Shown here one piece after another: positions 25,346-34,856 of a stretch of DNA of 64,000 bases. The notes beneath the pieces are model-generated. The model saw only the letters and a program-made list of their open reading frames with translations, was not told the origin of the DNA and ran no database searches. Positions within the stretch are counted from its first letter, which is position 1. The number at the start of each line of letters is the position of its first letter. The DNA is taken from NCBI RefSeq assembly GCF_003026455.1, contig NZ_PYMB01000002.1, positions 1-64,000 of the forward strand. The letters run 5' to 3'. The stretch is from Photobacterium rosenbergii (GTDB taxonomy: Bacteria; Pseudomonadota; Gammaproteobacteria; Enterobacterales; Vibrionaceae). Made by a program: the position numbers and the translations under genes.

Positions 25346-26314
25346 ATGGCACAACGTTATGCTGCCCTGATGGGGGCGCTGGTGGCTGATGCTGCCAGCA
25401 TGGGCACCCACTGGATCTATTCTCCGGAGCGTATCCGGACCCTCCAATCTCTTCCGCATTTTCCTTTTATCGAGCCGGATGCCCACCACTATGAAGGGGT
25501 AGAGGGTTACTATGCCCACGACAAACTCACGGCAGGGGAGCTGACAATCTATGGAGAATGGCTAGCCCTCTATATCAGGTTACTGAGCGAGCCTGAGGTC
25601 GAGACCCACCGCGTGCAACAGGAAATCTTGGACTACTTTGGGCCCGGCGGCGAGTTTATCGGTTATGTTGATACCCCGACGAAAGCGCTGTTGTTGTCAT
25701 TGTTCTCTTTACCGCCTGAAGATTGGCCGGAAGACTCCGGTAGCGATGATGATCAAAACCCGGCATTGTGCGCCGTGCCTGCTCTGGTCGCGTTGAAGAT
25801 GCCATCAGAGAAGTTAGAAAATGAAATAGACCGTATTGTTGGTGTTACCCATCAAAATGAACAGGCACTGGCTTGTGCCAAGGCCTTTGCCAGCGCCCTC
25901 AATGAGGCATTGCGCTCCCGGCGGATGGAGCCTGTGCTCAATGTGCTGAAGGTCAAATGCCCCGAGCCGATCATGGAGAAAATTGAGCAGGCGAGAGGGC
26001 TCAGTGGTGATGTGAATGATCTCTCCCACGTACTTTCGATAGCCAATAGTGCCTGTCATTTAGCCGATAGCTTGCCAATGGCGGCTTGGATACTGCAGAA
26101 CAGTTCAAGTTATACCGAGGCGATCCTCAACAACATTGCAGTAGGCGGAGACAGTTGTGGCAGGGGGATTCTAGTTGGAGCGATTGCGGGTGCTTGTTAC
26201 GGCTTCGGGGATACGCAGGGGATTCCGATTTCGTGGGTGACAACATTGCAATGCGGTGAGGCGCTGGCAGAAGATATTGAGCAGTTGCTGCACAATGCAG
26301 GCGGTGCATTCTAA
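25346..26314 (+). CDS. ADP-ribosylglycohydrolase-fold protein (J1-crystallin/SelJ-like variant)
   Basis: 322 residues. The N-terminus (ALMGALVADAASMGTHWIY) and the C-terminal NNIAVGGDSCGRGILVGAIAGA are the two metal-site regions of the DraG/ARH fold. In active hydrolases the latter reads GGDxD; here the second Asp is Cys (GGDSC), which resembles jellyfish J1-crystallin/SelJ-type members more than DraG. Catalytic activity is therefore uncertain. Start at 25346 follows AAGGATAAGAA; the upstream extension overlaps the satP terminator. Substrate and role unknown. Confidence 0.75.
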   Translation: MAQRYAALMGALVADAASMGTHWIYSPERIRTLQSLPHFPFIEPDAHHYEGVEGYYAHDKLTAGELTIYGEWLALYIRLLSEPEVETHRVQQEILDYFGPGGEFIGYVDTPTKALLLSLFSLPPEDWPEDSGSDDDQNPALCAVPALVALKMPSEKLENEIDRIVGVTHQNEQALACAKAFASALNEALRSRRMEPVLNVLKVKCPEPIMEKIEQARGLSGDVNDLSHVLSIANSACHLADSLPMAAWILQNSSSYTEAILNNIAVGGDSCGRGILVGAIAGACYGFGDTQGIPISWVTTLQCGEALAEDIEQLLHNAGGAF

Positions 26315-26334
26315 GTCGGGTGCCCTATCCGACA

Positions 26335-26368
26335 AACAAAAAAAGCTACCCGGGAGGGTAGCTTTTTC
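26335..26368. terminator. bidirectional terminator between the DraG-fold gene and sdaA
   Basis: AAAAAAAGCTACCC-GGGA-GGGTAGCTTTTT: stem with runs on both sides, between convergent genes. Confidence 0.9.
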
Positions 26369-26384
26369 ATAGTCAAAGCAGCAA

Positions 26385-27746
26385 TTAGCAAATAACTTTA
26401 ATTGCTAGGCCACCTTGTGAAGTTTCACGGTATTTCGCGTTCATGTCTTTACCGGTTTCAAGCATCGTTTCGATAACTTTGTCCAGAGAAACACGAGGCT
26501 CAGAAGAGCGGCGAAGTGCCATACGTGAAGCGTTGATCGCTTTAACTGCTGCGATACCGTTACGCTCGATACATGGAACCTGTACCTGACCTGCTACTGG
26601 GTCACAAGTTAGACCTAGATTGTGTTCCATCGCGATTTCAGCTGCCATACATACTTGCTCAGGGCTACCACCCATAAGCTCAGCAAGGCCTGCTGCTGCC
26701 ATAGAACATGCCACACCAACTTCACCCTGACAGCCAACTTCAGCACCAGAGATTGACGCGTTACGCTTGTAAAGGCCGCCGATTGCGCCAGAAGCAGCAA
26801 AGTAACGAGTGTATTCTTTCGGGCCAACTGGCTGGATGAACTTGTCGTAGTAAGCCAATACCGCTGGAATGATACCGCAAGCACCATTAGTTGGTGCGGT
26901 AACCACACGGCCACCGGCTGCGTTTTCTTCGTTAACAGCGAAAGCGTACATGTTAACCCAGTCAACAACAGTCATTGGGTCGTTGCTTAGCTTTTCAGTT
27001 GTCATCAGCTGCTGGCGAAGCGCTGCTGCACGGCGTGGAACACGCAGTGGACCAGGCAAGATACCTTCTTCGCTCATACCGCGCTCCATACATTCACGCA
27101 TGGTGCGCCAGATGTTAGCGAAGTAAGTGCTGATTTCATCTTCGGCGTTCATCGCACGCTCGTTGGCCATTACCATTGAGCTGATTGACAAGCCATTTTC
27201 CTTACACTGGTTTACTAGCTCTTCTGCCGTAGTAAACATGTAAGGTACTTTTACTGATGATTCACTTGATTTGCCGAAGTTCTCTTCATCAACGATGAAA
27301 CCACCACCAATAGAGTAGTAAGTCTTGGTGTAAGCGAGTTCTTCACCAATAAAGGCGTTGATGGTCATGCCATTTTCGTGAAGAGGAAGGTTAGTGGTAT
27401 GGAAGTTCATACCGCCTTCACGAGGGAAATCAACAGTGTGGCAGTGCATGCCAACTGGTAGGCGCTCTGTTTCTTCAACGCGTGCGATAAAGCCTGGGAT
27501 GCTGTCGATGTCAACATGCTCAGGGCTGTTACCCGCTAGACCCATAATAATTGCGATATCAGTGTGGTGACCTTTACCGGTTAGAGAAAGTGAACCATAA
27601 ACATCCACGGTAATTTTAGTCACGTCACGAAGCTTGCCCATGGCACGCAGGTCATCGATGAACTCTTTACCTGCTTTCATTGGGCCGACAGTGTGCGAAC
27701 TGGAAGGACCCACACCGATTTTATAGATATCAAAAACACTGATCAT
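26385..27746 (-). CDS. sdaA: L-serine ammonia-lyase (serine dehydratase)
   Basis: Iron-sulfur enzyme that deaminates L-serine to pyruvate. The 453-residue single-chain protein has the N-terminal beta-domain signature [15 protein letters not shown] (residues 10-24) and C-terminal Cys residues that hold the 4Fe-4S cluster: [21 protein letters not shown] and [12 protein letters not shown]. Length matches SdaA/SdaB of E. coli. The serine transporter gene lies upstream on the same strand, 233 bases away, and together they make a serine-catabolic module. The choice of SdaA over SdaB is by convention and neighbourhood (nudL and pabB). Confidence 0.94.
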   Translation of the reverse strand: MISVFDIYKIGVGPSSSHTVGPMKAGKEFIDDLRAMGKLRDVTKITVDVYGSLSLTGKGHHTDIAIIMGLAGNSPEHVDIDSIPGFIARVEETERLPVGMHCHTVDFPREGGMNFHTTNLPLHENGMTINAFIGEELAYTKTYYSIGGGFIVDEENFGKSSESSVKVPYMFTTAEELVNQCKENGLSISSMVMANERAMNAEDEISTYFANIWRTMRECMERGMSEEGILPGPLRVPRRAAALRQQLMTTEKLSNDPMTVVDWVNMYAFAVNEENAAGGRVVTAPTNGACGIIPAVLAYYDKFIQPVGPKEYTRYFAASGAIGGLYKRNASISGAEVGCQGEVGVACSMAAAGLAELMGGSPEQVCMAAEIAMEHNLGLTCDPVAGQVQVPCIERNGIAAVKAINASRMALRRSSEPRVSLDKVIETMLETGKDMNAKYRETSQGGLAIKVIC

Positions 27747-27838
27747 TGCTAATACCTCAGTCAGGGTAACTGTCTAGTTACCGTGAGACTGTATAGTTTT
27801 TATCATTCTCGCCCCTTCCTTGGCGAGATAATCAAAAC

Positions 27839-27870
27839 AAAAGAGCAGGGGCAAACGCGTCCTGCTCTTT
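27839..27870 (-). terminator. hairpin downstream of sdaC, probable terminator
   Basis: AAAGAGCAGG and CCTGCTCTTT form a 10-bp stem with an 11-base loop, 110 bases beyond the sdaC stop and about 90 bases before sdaA. The minus-strand tail is T-containing but interrupted, so partial read-through into sdaA is possible. Confidence 0.55.
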
Positions 27871-27979
27871 AGTAGCTCTATTTTACGTAATTTGAGTCAG
27901 AAGACTATGCGTTGTAGCACATTTTCTTACAAATACGCTTAGCGCTGGTGAATTATCACTAAGTTGGTGATAACTCGCC

Positions 27980-29233
27980 TTATAGTGCACCGTAGATTAC
28001 AGAAGTAATCGCTGCAATACCACATAGCGCTGTGAAAATCTGAGCAGGAGCAGAAGTTTTGTACTTAGCCATTGCTGGTACTTTCTGCATTGCAAAGATT
28101 GGCATTAGGAACAGGATAGCGGCAATCATTGGCGCGCCCATTGTTTCAATCATGCCCAGGATGCTTGGGTTTACTACTGCAACAATCCAAGTTGTTACTA
28201 CGATGAAGCCTAGAGAGATTTTCTCGATCTTGCTCTTTGGCATATCAGAGCGAGACTTAACTAGACCAACTAGACCTTCGTGAGCACCTAGGAAGTGGCC
28301 GAAGTAGCTAGAAGTAATCGCCGCGAATGCAACCATAGGACCCATTAGAGAAATCATTGGAGATTCGTGGATGTTTGCTAGGTAAGACAGTACAGAGATG
28401 TTCTGTGCTTGTGCATCAGCTAACTGCTCTGGAGATAGAGAAAGTACTACAGAGAATACGAAGAACATTACAAAGCCCATCAGCATCATTGCTGCGCCAC
28501 CTGTGATCATGTCAGTTTTCTGTACTGCATTTTCACCGTATACACGACGCTGTTCTTTAGAGAACTGAGAGATGATTGGGCTGTGGTTGAATGAGAACAC
28601 GATGATTGGAATCGCTAGCCAGATGATAGAAGGCATTGAACCCCAGTCTGGGCTAACAGACATCATTGACGCGTTCCAGTCAGGAATCAGGTATACAGAG
28701 AGAGCTAGTAGAACGAATACTAGAGGGTAAACCATGGCTGAAGTGGCTTTCAGCATCAGTTCTTTACCGAATACAACACCAGCTGTCATCGCCATGATTA
28801 GGCCGCCAGATAGGATCCAGCGTGGAAGAGATTCCATGCCTAGCTGGTTAACCATGAAAGAGTCAACAGTATTGGTAATACCTACACCGTAGATAAGAAC
28901 GATTGGGTAGATGGCGAAAAAGTAAGCAAAAGTGATGATGTTTGCGCCAGCTTTACCGAAGTGTTCTTCAACAGTATCAGTAATATCTGCGTCTGGGTTT
29001 TTAGCAGAAAGAACGAAACGAGCAAGGCTCTTGTGAGCAAACCAAGTCATTGGAAGAGCAAGCAGGGCAAGGATAACAAGAGGCCAGAAACCGCCAGCAC
29101 CCGCTTTGATTGGCAGGAACAATACGCCCGCGCCAACAGCAGTACCGAATAGAGATAGTGCCCATGTTACGTCTTTATACGTCCATCCTGCTTTTGCAGC
29201 GCTAGTCGCTACGGTGCTTGTAGATGTTTGCAT
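27980..29233 (-). CDS. sdaC: serine transporter (HAAAP family)
   Basis: Inner-membrane serine:proton symporter, 417 residues and about 11 helices. The N-terminal part SLFGTAVGAGVLFLPIKAG is the HAAAP signature, and later segments NHSPIISQFSKEQRR and SSYFGHFLGAHEGL are typical of SdaC/DlsT proteins. The start MQTSTST at 29233 has a GGAT site upstream; the in-frame extension has none. A near-perfect CRP palindrome lies 126 bases upstream, fitting catabolite control as in E. coli. Upstream of sdaA on the same strand. Confidence 0.93.
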   Translation of the reverse strand: MQTSTSTVATSAAKAGWTYKDVTWALSLFGTAVGAGVLFLPIKAGAGGFWPLVILALLALPMTWFAHKSLARFVLSAKNPDADITDTVEEHFGKAGANIITFAYFFAIYPIVLIYGVGITNTVDSFMVNQLGMESLPRWILSGGLIMAMTAGVVFGKELMLKATSAMVYPLVFVLLALSVYLIPDWNASMMSVSPDWGSMPSIIWLAIPIIVFSFNHSPIISQFSKEQRRVYGENAVQKTDMITGGAAMMLMGFVMFFVFSVVLSLSPEQLADAQAQNISVLSYLANIHESPMISLMGPMVAFAAITSSYFGHFLGAHEGLVGLVKSRSDMPKSKIEKISLGFIVVTTWIVAVVNPSILGMIETMGAPMIAAILFLMPIFAMQKVPAMAKYKTSAPAQIFTALCGIAAITSVIYGAL

Positions 29234-29356
29234 GATTATATATCCAAAGTTAATTACGGAACGGAAATTAGGAACGGAGCGCATTTTCGTTATTTATTGC
29301 AGGAAAACCTTGATCGAGATCTCGTTCTGTAACGGGGCGAAATTGCAATACAATTT

Positions 29357-29376
29357 AGTGTGATCTTGATCACACT
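29357..29376. promoter_or_regulatory. CRP-binding site upstream of sdaC
   Basis: AGTGTGATCTTGATCACACT is a perfect palindrome with the CRP core TGTGA-N6-TCACA. It lies 126 bases upstream of sdaC and just downstream of the Nudix gene, where an sdaC promoter is expected. Confidence 0.8.
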
Positions 29377-29414
29377 GGGTGGCGGAGTAAAATTAGGGAA
29401 ATTATCGTGTCAGA

Positions 29415-30023
29415 TTAGTTTTGCTCATGCCAGAGCTGATCTGATAGTACTTTGAGCATCTGGGCAGTGGCACCCCAGATTGAATACTTGCTGAATGGAA
29501 CTGAATAAATATTGTGTATTTTTCCATCAAGCGTAACTTTCTGTGTCCTGATATTCATCGGGTTTAATACGTGTTCGATAGGGGCCTCGAACAATTCATC
29601 AACTTCGTTTGGATCCAGTTCTGGCCTGTAATTAGGTGAGATAACTGATAAGTACGGTGTGACGATATAACCACTGATGGTCGGTAAGCTAGGCAGCTGT
29701 CCAATAATGCTATCACGGTTGCATAAAATACCAGTCTCCTCATGGGTCTCACGCAGAGCAGTATCAATCAAATCAAGATCTTGTGGCTCATAGCGGCCGC
29801 CAGGAAAAGAAACTTGGCCTGGATGGTGCTTTAAGTGGTCAGCTCGGCGGGTGAAAATCATACTGAAAGAGCTGTGACGCGGTACAAGGGGGATGAGTAC
29901 GGCAGCAGGTTTTAAGCGATAGTCTTCGCTGATGTGTTGGCGAACACGTCGGGTATGGCTTTTATCGTAGCTAGCTTGCGGGGCTAGCATAAAGCGGGTG
30001 ATGATCTGTTGCTGGCAATTCAT
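29415..30023 (-). CDS. nudL: CoA pyrophosphatase, Nudix family (NudL-like)
   Basis: 202-residue Nudix hydrolase. The Nudix region reads SFPGGRYEPQDL then TALRETHEETGI (about residues 72-96), with the extra spacing seen in CoA-specific Nudix enzymes, preceded by the family LIPLVPR.. and LTRR-type segment (FTRRADHLKHHPGQVSFPGG). Expected reaction is hydrolysis of CoA or oxidised CoA to 3',5'-ADP and phosphopantetheine. It is downstream of pabB on the same strand, with sdaA further on, as in the E. coli pabB-yeaB-sdaA order. Confidence 0.88.
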   Translation of the reverse strand: MNCQQQIITRFMLAPQASYDKSHTRRVRQHISEDYRLKPAAVLIPLVPRHSSFSMIFTRRADHLKHHPGQVSFPGGRYEPQDLDLIDTALRETHEETGILCNRDSIIGQLPSLPTISGYIVTPYLSVISPNYRPELDPNEVDELFEAPIEHVLNPMNIRTQKVTLDGKIHNIYSVPFSKYSIWGATAQMLKVLSDQLWHEQN

Positions 30024-30163
30024 AAACCTTCCGTGGTGTTACTGTTACGGCATACTTTTAACTATAGATGTTGAAACAGCAACTTAGCGAATTCATTTTT
30101 ATCTAAGCCGTTTCATCGCTGCGGATCCTTGCAGCGTTAGTTTGATAAGATTATCGATAATTG

Positions 30164-30197
30164 AAGGCCAAGCCAATAAAAATATTGGCTTGGCCTT
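30164..30197. repeat. long perfect hairpin between pabB and nudL
   Basis: AAGGCCAAGCCAATA and TATTGGCTTGGCCTT form a 15-bp perfect stem with a 4-base loop, 26 bases past the pabB stop. The following T content on either strand is poor, so it is either a weak terminator of pabB or an mRNA 3'-end-stabilising hairpin. Confidence 0.75.
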
Positions 30198-30222
30198 TAC
30201 CTACTTGCAATAAAACATTTGG

Positions 30223-31626
30223 CTAGTTTTCAAGTACCGGGAGGATCCTGCTCAGTTTATCGAGGGTCTCCTGATACTCGCTGTCTGCCTGGCTATCGGC
30301 CACAATACCACCGCCTGCCCAGACATGAAGCTTCTGATCGTTAGCAACCAAGGTGCGGATAGTGATACTGGTGTCCATTTGCCCGCAGCGGCTGATGTAG
30401 CCGATACTGCCGCAATAGGCACTGCGGCGGTTCGGTTCCAGCTCTTCGATAATTTCCATTGCCCTGATCTTCGGGGCACCGGTAATAGAACCTCCTGGGA
30501 AGCAGGCTCGAAGTAGGTCGGCTGGCGTATATTGTTCATCTAATTCGCCAGTGACGGTACTAACAAGGTGGTGAACCGCCGGGAAGCTTTCTACATCAAA
30601 CAATAGCGGCACCTTTACCGAGCCCGGCTTGGCTACCCGGCCAATATCATTGCGCAGCAGGTCGACGATCATCAAGTTCTCTGAACGATCCTTCTCTGTT
30701 GAACGCAGGTCATCAGCTAAGGCTTTGTCGCGCTCAGGATCGTTATCCCGTGGACGGGTACCTTTGATGGGTTTGGTTTCGATATAGCCTTCACGGTGCT
30801 GGAGGAACCTTTCTGGTGAAACGGAGAGGATCGCGCTGTCGCTGGTTCGCAGGAAGCCAGAGAATGGCGCCCCGTTACGTTCTTCCAACAAACGGTATGC
30901 CTGCCACTCATCACCTTGATAGTTGGCAGAAAAACGCTGCGTCAAATTGATTTGGTAGCAGTCACCTGATAGCAAATACTGCTGGATTCGATCGAATTTG
31001 TTGCAATATTCGTCTTTATCCATGTTGGCTTGCCATGGTGATGTTAACGCAAAAGCAGCAGGGTGTTGCGAACTCGTAGCAGCAGCGCTTTGCTCTGTGG
31101 CACTGCGGCTCTGTTGCAGCCACGTTTTACGGCCACTGCCTTCAGGTGACACCAAATAAAGCTGCTTAGTTTGATGGTCAGCAATTAATGCCCAGTCATA
31201 AATGCCAACGGCCATGTCTGCGGTCGCAATATCATGCTTGGCTGTGCTGGCGATTTTTTCGACCCTACGGCCAAGGTCATAGCTGAACAACCCGACAGCA
31301 CCGCCGATAAAAGGCACATCTATCAAAGGGCTTGTCGAAGGAACCAACTGTTCTTGCAGCGACTGGATCAGAGCGAATGGGTCATCACTGCTCGTCTTTT
31401 CATCACCATTTGAAAATTTAATATGCGTTGTTTCACCATATGTCTCTAAAGTGGCTAAAGGATCAGCAACTAAAATGTCGAAGCGATTATCTGGGTGATC
31501 CGAAGCCGCCGAGCGTAATATCATAGCCCAAGGCTGGCCCGCAAACGATTCAAACCACGTTAGCGAGGCGTCTTTGTGGTAGTCGAGTTGTTCGATACTC
31601 AGTTCTGGATGTGATTTACAAATCAT
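30223..31626 (-). CDS. pabB: aminodeoxychorismate synthase component I
   Basis: Chorismate-using enzyme that makes 4-amino-4-deoxychorismate for folate synthesis with the PabA glutaminase. 467 residues. The C-terminal catalytic domain has the motifs PIKGTRPR (with the lysine typical of PabB), STEKDRSENLMIVDLLRNDIG-type segment, and CFPGGSITGAPKIRAMEI. The N-terminal domain is the usual PabB/TrpE beta-sandwich. The Shine-Dalgarno is weak (AAAAAAGAAA). Gene order pabB-nudL resembles E. coli. Confidence 0.94.
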   Translation of the reverse strand: MICKSHPELSIEQLDYHKDASLTWFESFAGQPWAMILRSAASDHPDNRFDILVADPLATLETYGETTHIKFSNGDEKTSSDDPFALIQSLQEQLVPSTSPLIDVPFIGGAVGLFSYDLGRRVEKIASTAKHDIATADMAVGIYDWALIADHQTKQLYLVSPEGSGRKTWLQQSRSATEQSAAATSSQHPAAFALTSPWQANMDKDEYCNKFDRIQQYLLSGDCYQINLTQRFSANYQGDEWQAYRLLEERNGAPFSGFLRTSDSAILSVSPERFLQHREGYIETKPIKGTRPRDNDPERDKALADDLRSTEKDRSENLMIVDLLRNDIGRVAKPGSVKVPLLFDVESFPAVHHLVSTVTGELDEQYTPADLLRACFPGGSITGAPKIRAMEIIEELEPNRRSAYCGSIGYISRCGQMDTSITIRTLVANDQKLHVWAGGGIVADSQADSEYQETLDKLSRILPVLEN

Positions 31627-31891
31627 TTTCTTTTTTGTGACAGGTGTACGTTTGCCGCATGGCGCGAATTTATCCGCAAGAGTATCATAAACACAGAATT
31701 TAATCCGACGCCCAAGGACGTCCTGAGAGCATTATTTTTAGCTGGTAGCACTGAAATAGGCTTGATGGAGAAATGCCATGAGGATCATGGCCGCGTGGTT
31801 GCATTTTTCTACTGAGAATGTGAATCACACCCTACACTGGAAGCATAAAAATCGGGCGCCAGGGAATGATAAAAAATCAACGAGGGCAGAT

Positions 31892-33400
31892 ATGACCGTC
31901 ATCCGTAAACAAGATGTAATTAGTAGTGTGGCCGATGCGCTGCAGTACATTTCTTACTACCATCCGCTCGACTTTGTTCAGGCTTTGGAAAAAGCTTACG
32001 ACAAAGAGCAGAGCCAGGCTGCAAAAGACGCAATTGCTCAGATCCTGATCAACTCGCGTATGTCAGCTGAAGGTCGCCGCCCAATCTGTCAGGATACCGG
32101 CATCGTGACCTGCTTCGTCAAAATTGGCATGAATGTACAGTGGGATAGTGATCTGACTGTACAGGAAATGATTGACGAAGGTGTCCGCCAGGCTTATACC
32201 AACCCGGATAACCCGCTACGAGCCTCTGTCGTAGCAGACCCTGCCGGTAGCCGTAAAAATACCAAGGACAACGCCCCTGCAGTTGTCCATATTGATATGG
32301 TACCTGGCGATAAAGTTGAAATTCAGGTTGCGGCCAAAGGCGGCGGCTCTGAGAACAAGACTAAAATGGTCATGCTTAACCCGTCTGATGATGTCGCAGA
32401 ATGGGTTGAAAAAACCGTACCTTTGATGGGCGCGGGTTGGTGTCCACCGGGTATGCTGGGTATTGGTATCGGTGGTACTGCTGAGAAAGCGGCGGTATTG
32501 GCGAAAGAATCCCTGATGGAATCTATTGATATCCATGAGCTGCAGGAACGCGGTGCACAAAACGCCGAAGAAGAGCTGCGCCTCGATATCTACAACCGTG
32601 TAAACAAACTGGGTATTGGTGCACAGGGCCTTGGCGGCCTGACAACTGTGCTTGATGTGAAAATCAAAACGGCCCCGACACATGCAGCTTCCAAGCCTGT
32701 TTGTATGATCCCTAACTGTGCGGCAACCCGTCACGTGCACTTTACCCTAGATGGCACAGGCCCAGCTGATCTTCAGCCACCAAAACTGGAAGATTGGCCG
32801 GAAGTGACTTGGGAAGTGGGTGACAATGTCCGCCGAGTCAACTTGGATGAAGTGACCAAAGAAGACGTTCAGCAATGGCGCTCTGGTGAAACCGTCCTGC
32901 TATCAGGCAAAATTCTGACGGGTCGTGATGCGGCGCACAAGCGTATCCAGGACATGCTGGCAAAAGGCGAAGACTTCCCGGTTGATTTCAAAAACCGCTT
33001 TATCTACTACGTTGGCCCTGTTGACGCAGTAGGTGATGAAGTAGTGGGCCCTGCAGGTCCAACAACCTCAACCCGTATGGATAAGTTCACCGACATGATG
33101 CTTGAGCAGGCTGGCCTGACCGGTATGATCGGTAAAGCTGAACGCGGCCCTGCAGCGATTGAGTCAATCAAGCAACACAAAGCCGTATACCTAATGGCGG
33201 TTGGCGGTGCTGCATACCTTGTAGCAAAAGCTATCAAACAAGCACGTGTCGTCGCGTTTGAAGACTTGGGTATGGAAGCTATCTACGAGTTTGAAGTGGA
33301 AGATATGCCTGTTACTGTTGCGGTGGATGCCGAAGGTGTCAACGCTCACCAGACTGGCCCGGATACTTGGAAAGTGAAAATCGCTGAGCTTGAAGGCTAA
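31892..33400 (+). CDS. fumA: class I (iron-sulfur) fumarate hydratase
   Basis: 4Fe-4S enzyme interconverting fumarate and malate. 502 residues from MTVIRKQDVI, with cluster-binding cysteines in RRPICQDTG, MIPNCAATR and the central GAGWCPPGM region, plus the C-terminal beta domain (GPTTSTRMDKFTDMML). This N- then C-domain order is the single-chain class I form. The start at 31892 follows GAGGGCAGAT; the longer frame upstream has no ribosome site. Followed by a strong terminator. Paralogue naming (A or B) is not resolvable here. Confidence 0.93.
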   Translation: MTVIRKQDVISSVADALQYISYYHPLDFVQALEKAYDKEQSQAAKDAIAQILINSRMSAEGRRPICQDTGIVTCFVKIGMNVQWDSDLTVQEMIDEGVRQAYTNPDNPLRASVVADPAGSRKNTKDNAPAVVHIDMVPGDKVEIQVAAKGGGSENKTKMVMLNPSDDVAEWVEKTVPLMGAGWCPPGMLGIGIGGTAEKAAVLAKESLMESIDIHELQERGAQNAEEELRLDIYNRVNKLGIGAQGLGGLTTVLDVKIKTAPTHAASKPVCMIPNCAATRHVHFTLDGTGPADLQPPKLEDWPEVTWEVGDNVRRVNLDEVTKEDVQQWRSGETVLLSGKILTGRDAAHKRIQDMLAKGEDFPVDFKNRFIYYVGPVDAVGDEVVGPAGPTTSTRMDKFTDMMLEQAGLTGMIGKAERGPAAIESIKQHKAVYLMAVGGAAYLVAKAIKQARVVAFEDLGMEAIYEFEVEDMPVTVAVDAEGVNAHQTGPDTWKVKIAELEG

Positions 33401-33443
33401 TAGATAGCCTTAACAGGCTCACAAGCGGGTAATTATCAATGTG

Positions 33444-33468
33444 AAAGGAGCCGTCAGGCTCCTTTTTT
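33444..33468 (+). terminator. intrinsic terminator of fumarase gene
   Basis: AAAGGAGCC-GTCA-GGCTCCTTTTTT, 44 bases past the stop. Confidence 0.92.
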
Positions 33469-33814
33469 ATTGCCTGTTGATTGGGTTAGGTATCAGACCG
33501 CTTATTGAGTCATATAAAAATAGCTAAATTCACATCAAAAATTCACTCAATCTTACAGATTGAGATTTCTTCATCTGATTATTACTGACTTCTCCTGATT
33601 TCCTGCTGTGTCCTATCGTTGTGTCTTAGCTGCTTTGCTAACGTCAGTGCCTTTCTTAATAACCTGTTTTTTGTTGTTTTTCTGCGCTTTGTTTAATTAT
33701 TGTAGCGACATGTGGACTATAGTATTAACAAGCATTTTGGTGTCATGAGGTATTGCCCTGTGCGATAGGCGCCATAAATAAATACAACAATAATGAAGAA
33801 TTACAGAGGATCTT
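33469..33814. other. upstream region of the RND efflux operon
   Basis: 346 bases with no credible ORF and no adjacent regulator gene. It contains a 7-bp inverted repeat, CTCAATC-TTACA-GATTGAG, at 33546-33564 that might be an operator or a hairpin, and a TATAGT hexamer about 95 bases before the first gene as a possible -10. Confidence 0.45.
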
Positions 33815-34855
33815 ATGGGACGCTTGATGTGGGCCCCGGCCTTGTTAGCATTATTGGTACAAGGATGCGGGGATAAAGAAGTCGTCATTCCTGAACCAGA
33901 CTCCCGGCCAGTGAAACTTGTAGCCGTATCGGTTGGCGACAATGAAACTTTCCGAACCTTTCCTGCGGTTGTTGAGGCCGGCGATAAAGCGGTGTTGGCT
34001 TTCCGGGTATCTGGGCAGTTAGACAAGGTACACAGTAATCCGGGAGACATCGTTAAACGTGGCCAGGTACTGGCTCATTTGAATACTGATGAGCTGAGCC
34101 TCTTGTTGGAGCAAGCCAAGGCTGACTATGAATTGGCCTACGTTCAATACAAGCGTGACAAAGAGCTGCTGAAAACCAATGTCGTTTCTGAGTTGGATTT
34201 CGACCGCTCGGAAGCTGAACTTAACCAAGCCAAGGCCGATCTCGACAAGGCTCAAGCCAACCTTAGTTATGCCAGTCTAGTTGCTCCCTATGATGGTACC
34301 TTGTCCTTGTCGCTGGTGGAAAACTACGAGTATATCGCTGCCAAGCAGCCGGTGATGCACATCCAGAGTGCAGGGGTCATCAATGTTACTTTCCAGTTGC
34401 CGGACCAACTTCTGGCCCGCTTCCAACATCAAGAGAACGTTGAGCGGGATCCTACCGTCACCTTCGATACCATTCCCGGGCAGACATTCTCTGCTGAATT
34501 TAAGGAAATCGATACCGAAGCAGATGAAAAGACCTCGAGCTATAAAGTGACTCTCTTTATGGAACGGCCTGAAGGCTTCAACTTGTTGCCTGGTATGGCA
34601 GGGCATGTTCGTGTTGCAATTCCCCATGTCTCAAGTGGCTCTTTACCATCTAGAGCTATTTTGACTGAGGGGGACACAACTTTTGTATGGCGAGTCGACG
34701 AGCAGGGGATCGTCAGTAAGGTTCCTGTCCAGCTTGATGAGCGACGTAGGGTCCTGAACGGATTGAACGACGGTGACTTGATTGCGACCTCTGGTGTCAA
34801 TGAACTGCAGGAAGGGCAAAAAGTCCGTAAGTGGGTTAAGGAGCGGGGACTGTAG
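33815..34855 (+). CDS. RND efflux periplasmic adaptor, lipoprotein (first of two)
   Basis: 346 residues. The signal peptide ends in a lipobox-like LLVQGC with the Cys at residue 18. The order is that of HlyD/MexA-type adaptors: a first half lipoyl motif (SNPGDIVKRGQVLAHL, about 70-86), an alpha-helical hairpin (about 90-155), second lipoyl half (APYDGTLSLS) and beta-barrel. AGAGGATCTT precedes the ATG. One base separates it from the second adaptor. The arrangement of two adaptors plus one pump recalls VexIJK and VmeGHI of vibrios; orthology is inferred. Confidence 0.88.
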   Translation: MGRLMWAPALLALLVQGCGDKEVVIPEPDSRPVKLVAVSVGDNETFRTFPAVVEAGDKAVLAFRVSGQLDKVHSNPGDIVKRGQVLAHLNTDELSLLLEQAKADYELAYVQYKRDKELLKTNVVSELDFDRSEAELNQAKADLDKAQANLSYASLVAPYDGTLSLSLVENYEYIAAKQPVMHIQSAGVINVTFQLPDQLLARFQHQENVERDPTVTFDTIPGQTFSAEFKEIDTEADEKTSSYKVTLFMERPEGFNLLPGMAGHVRVAIPHVSSGSLPSRAILTEGDTTFVWRVDEQGIVSKVPVQLDERRRVLNGLNDGDLIATSGVNELQEGQKVRKWVKERGL

Positions 34856-34856
34856 G

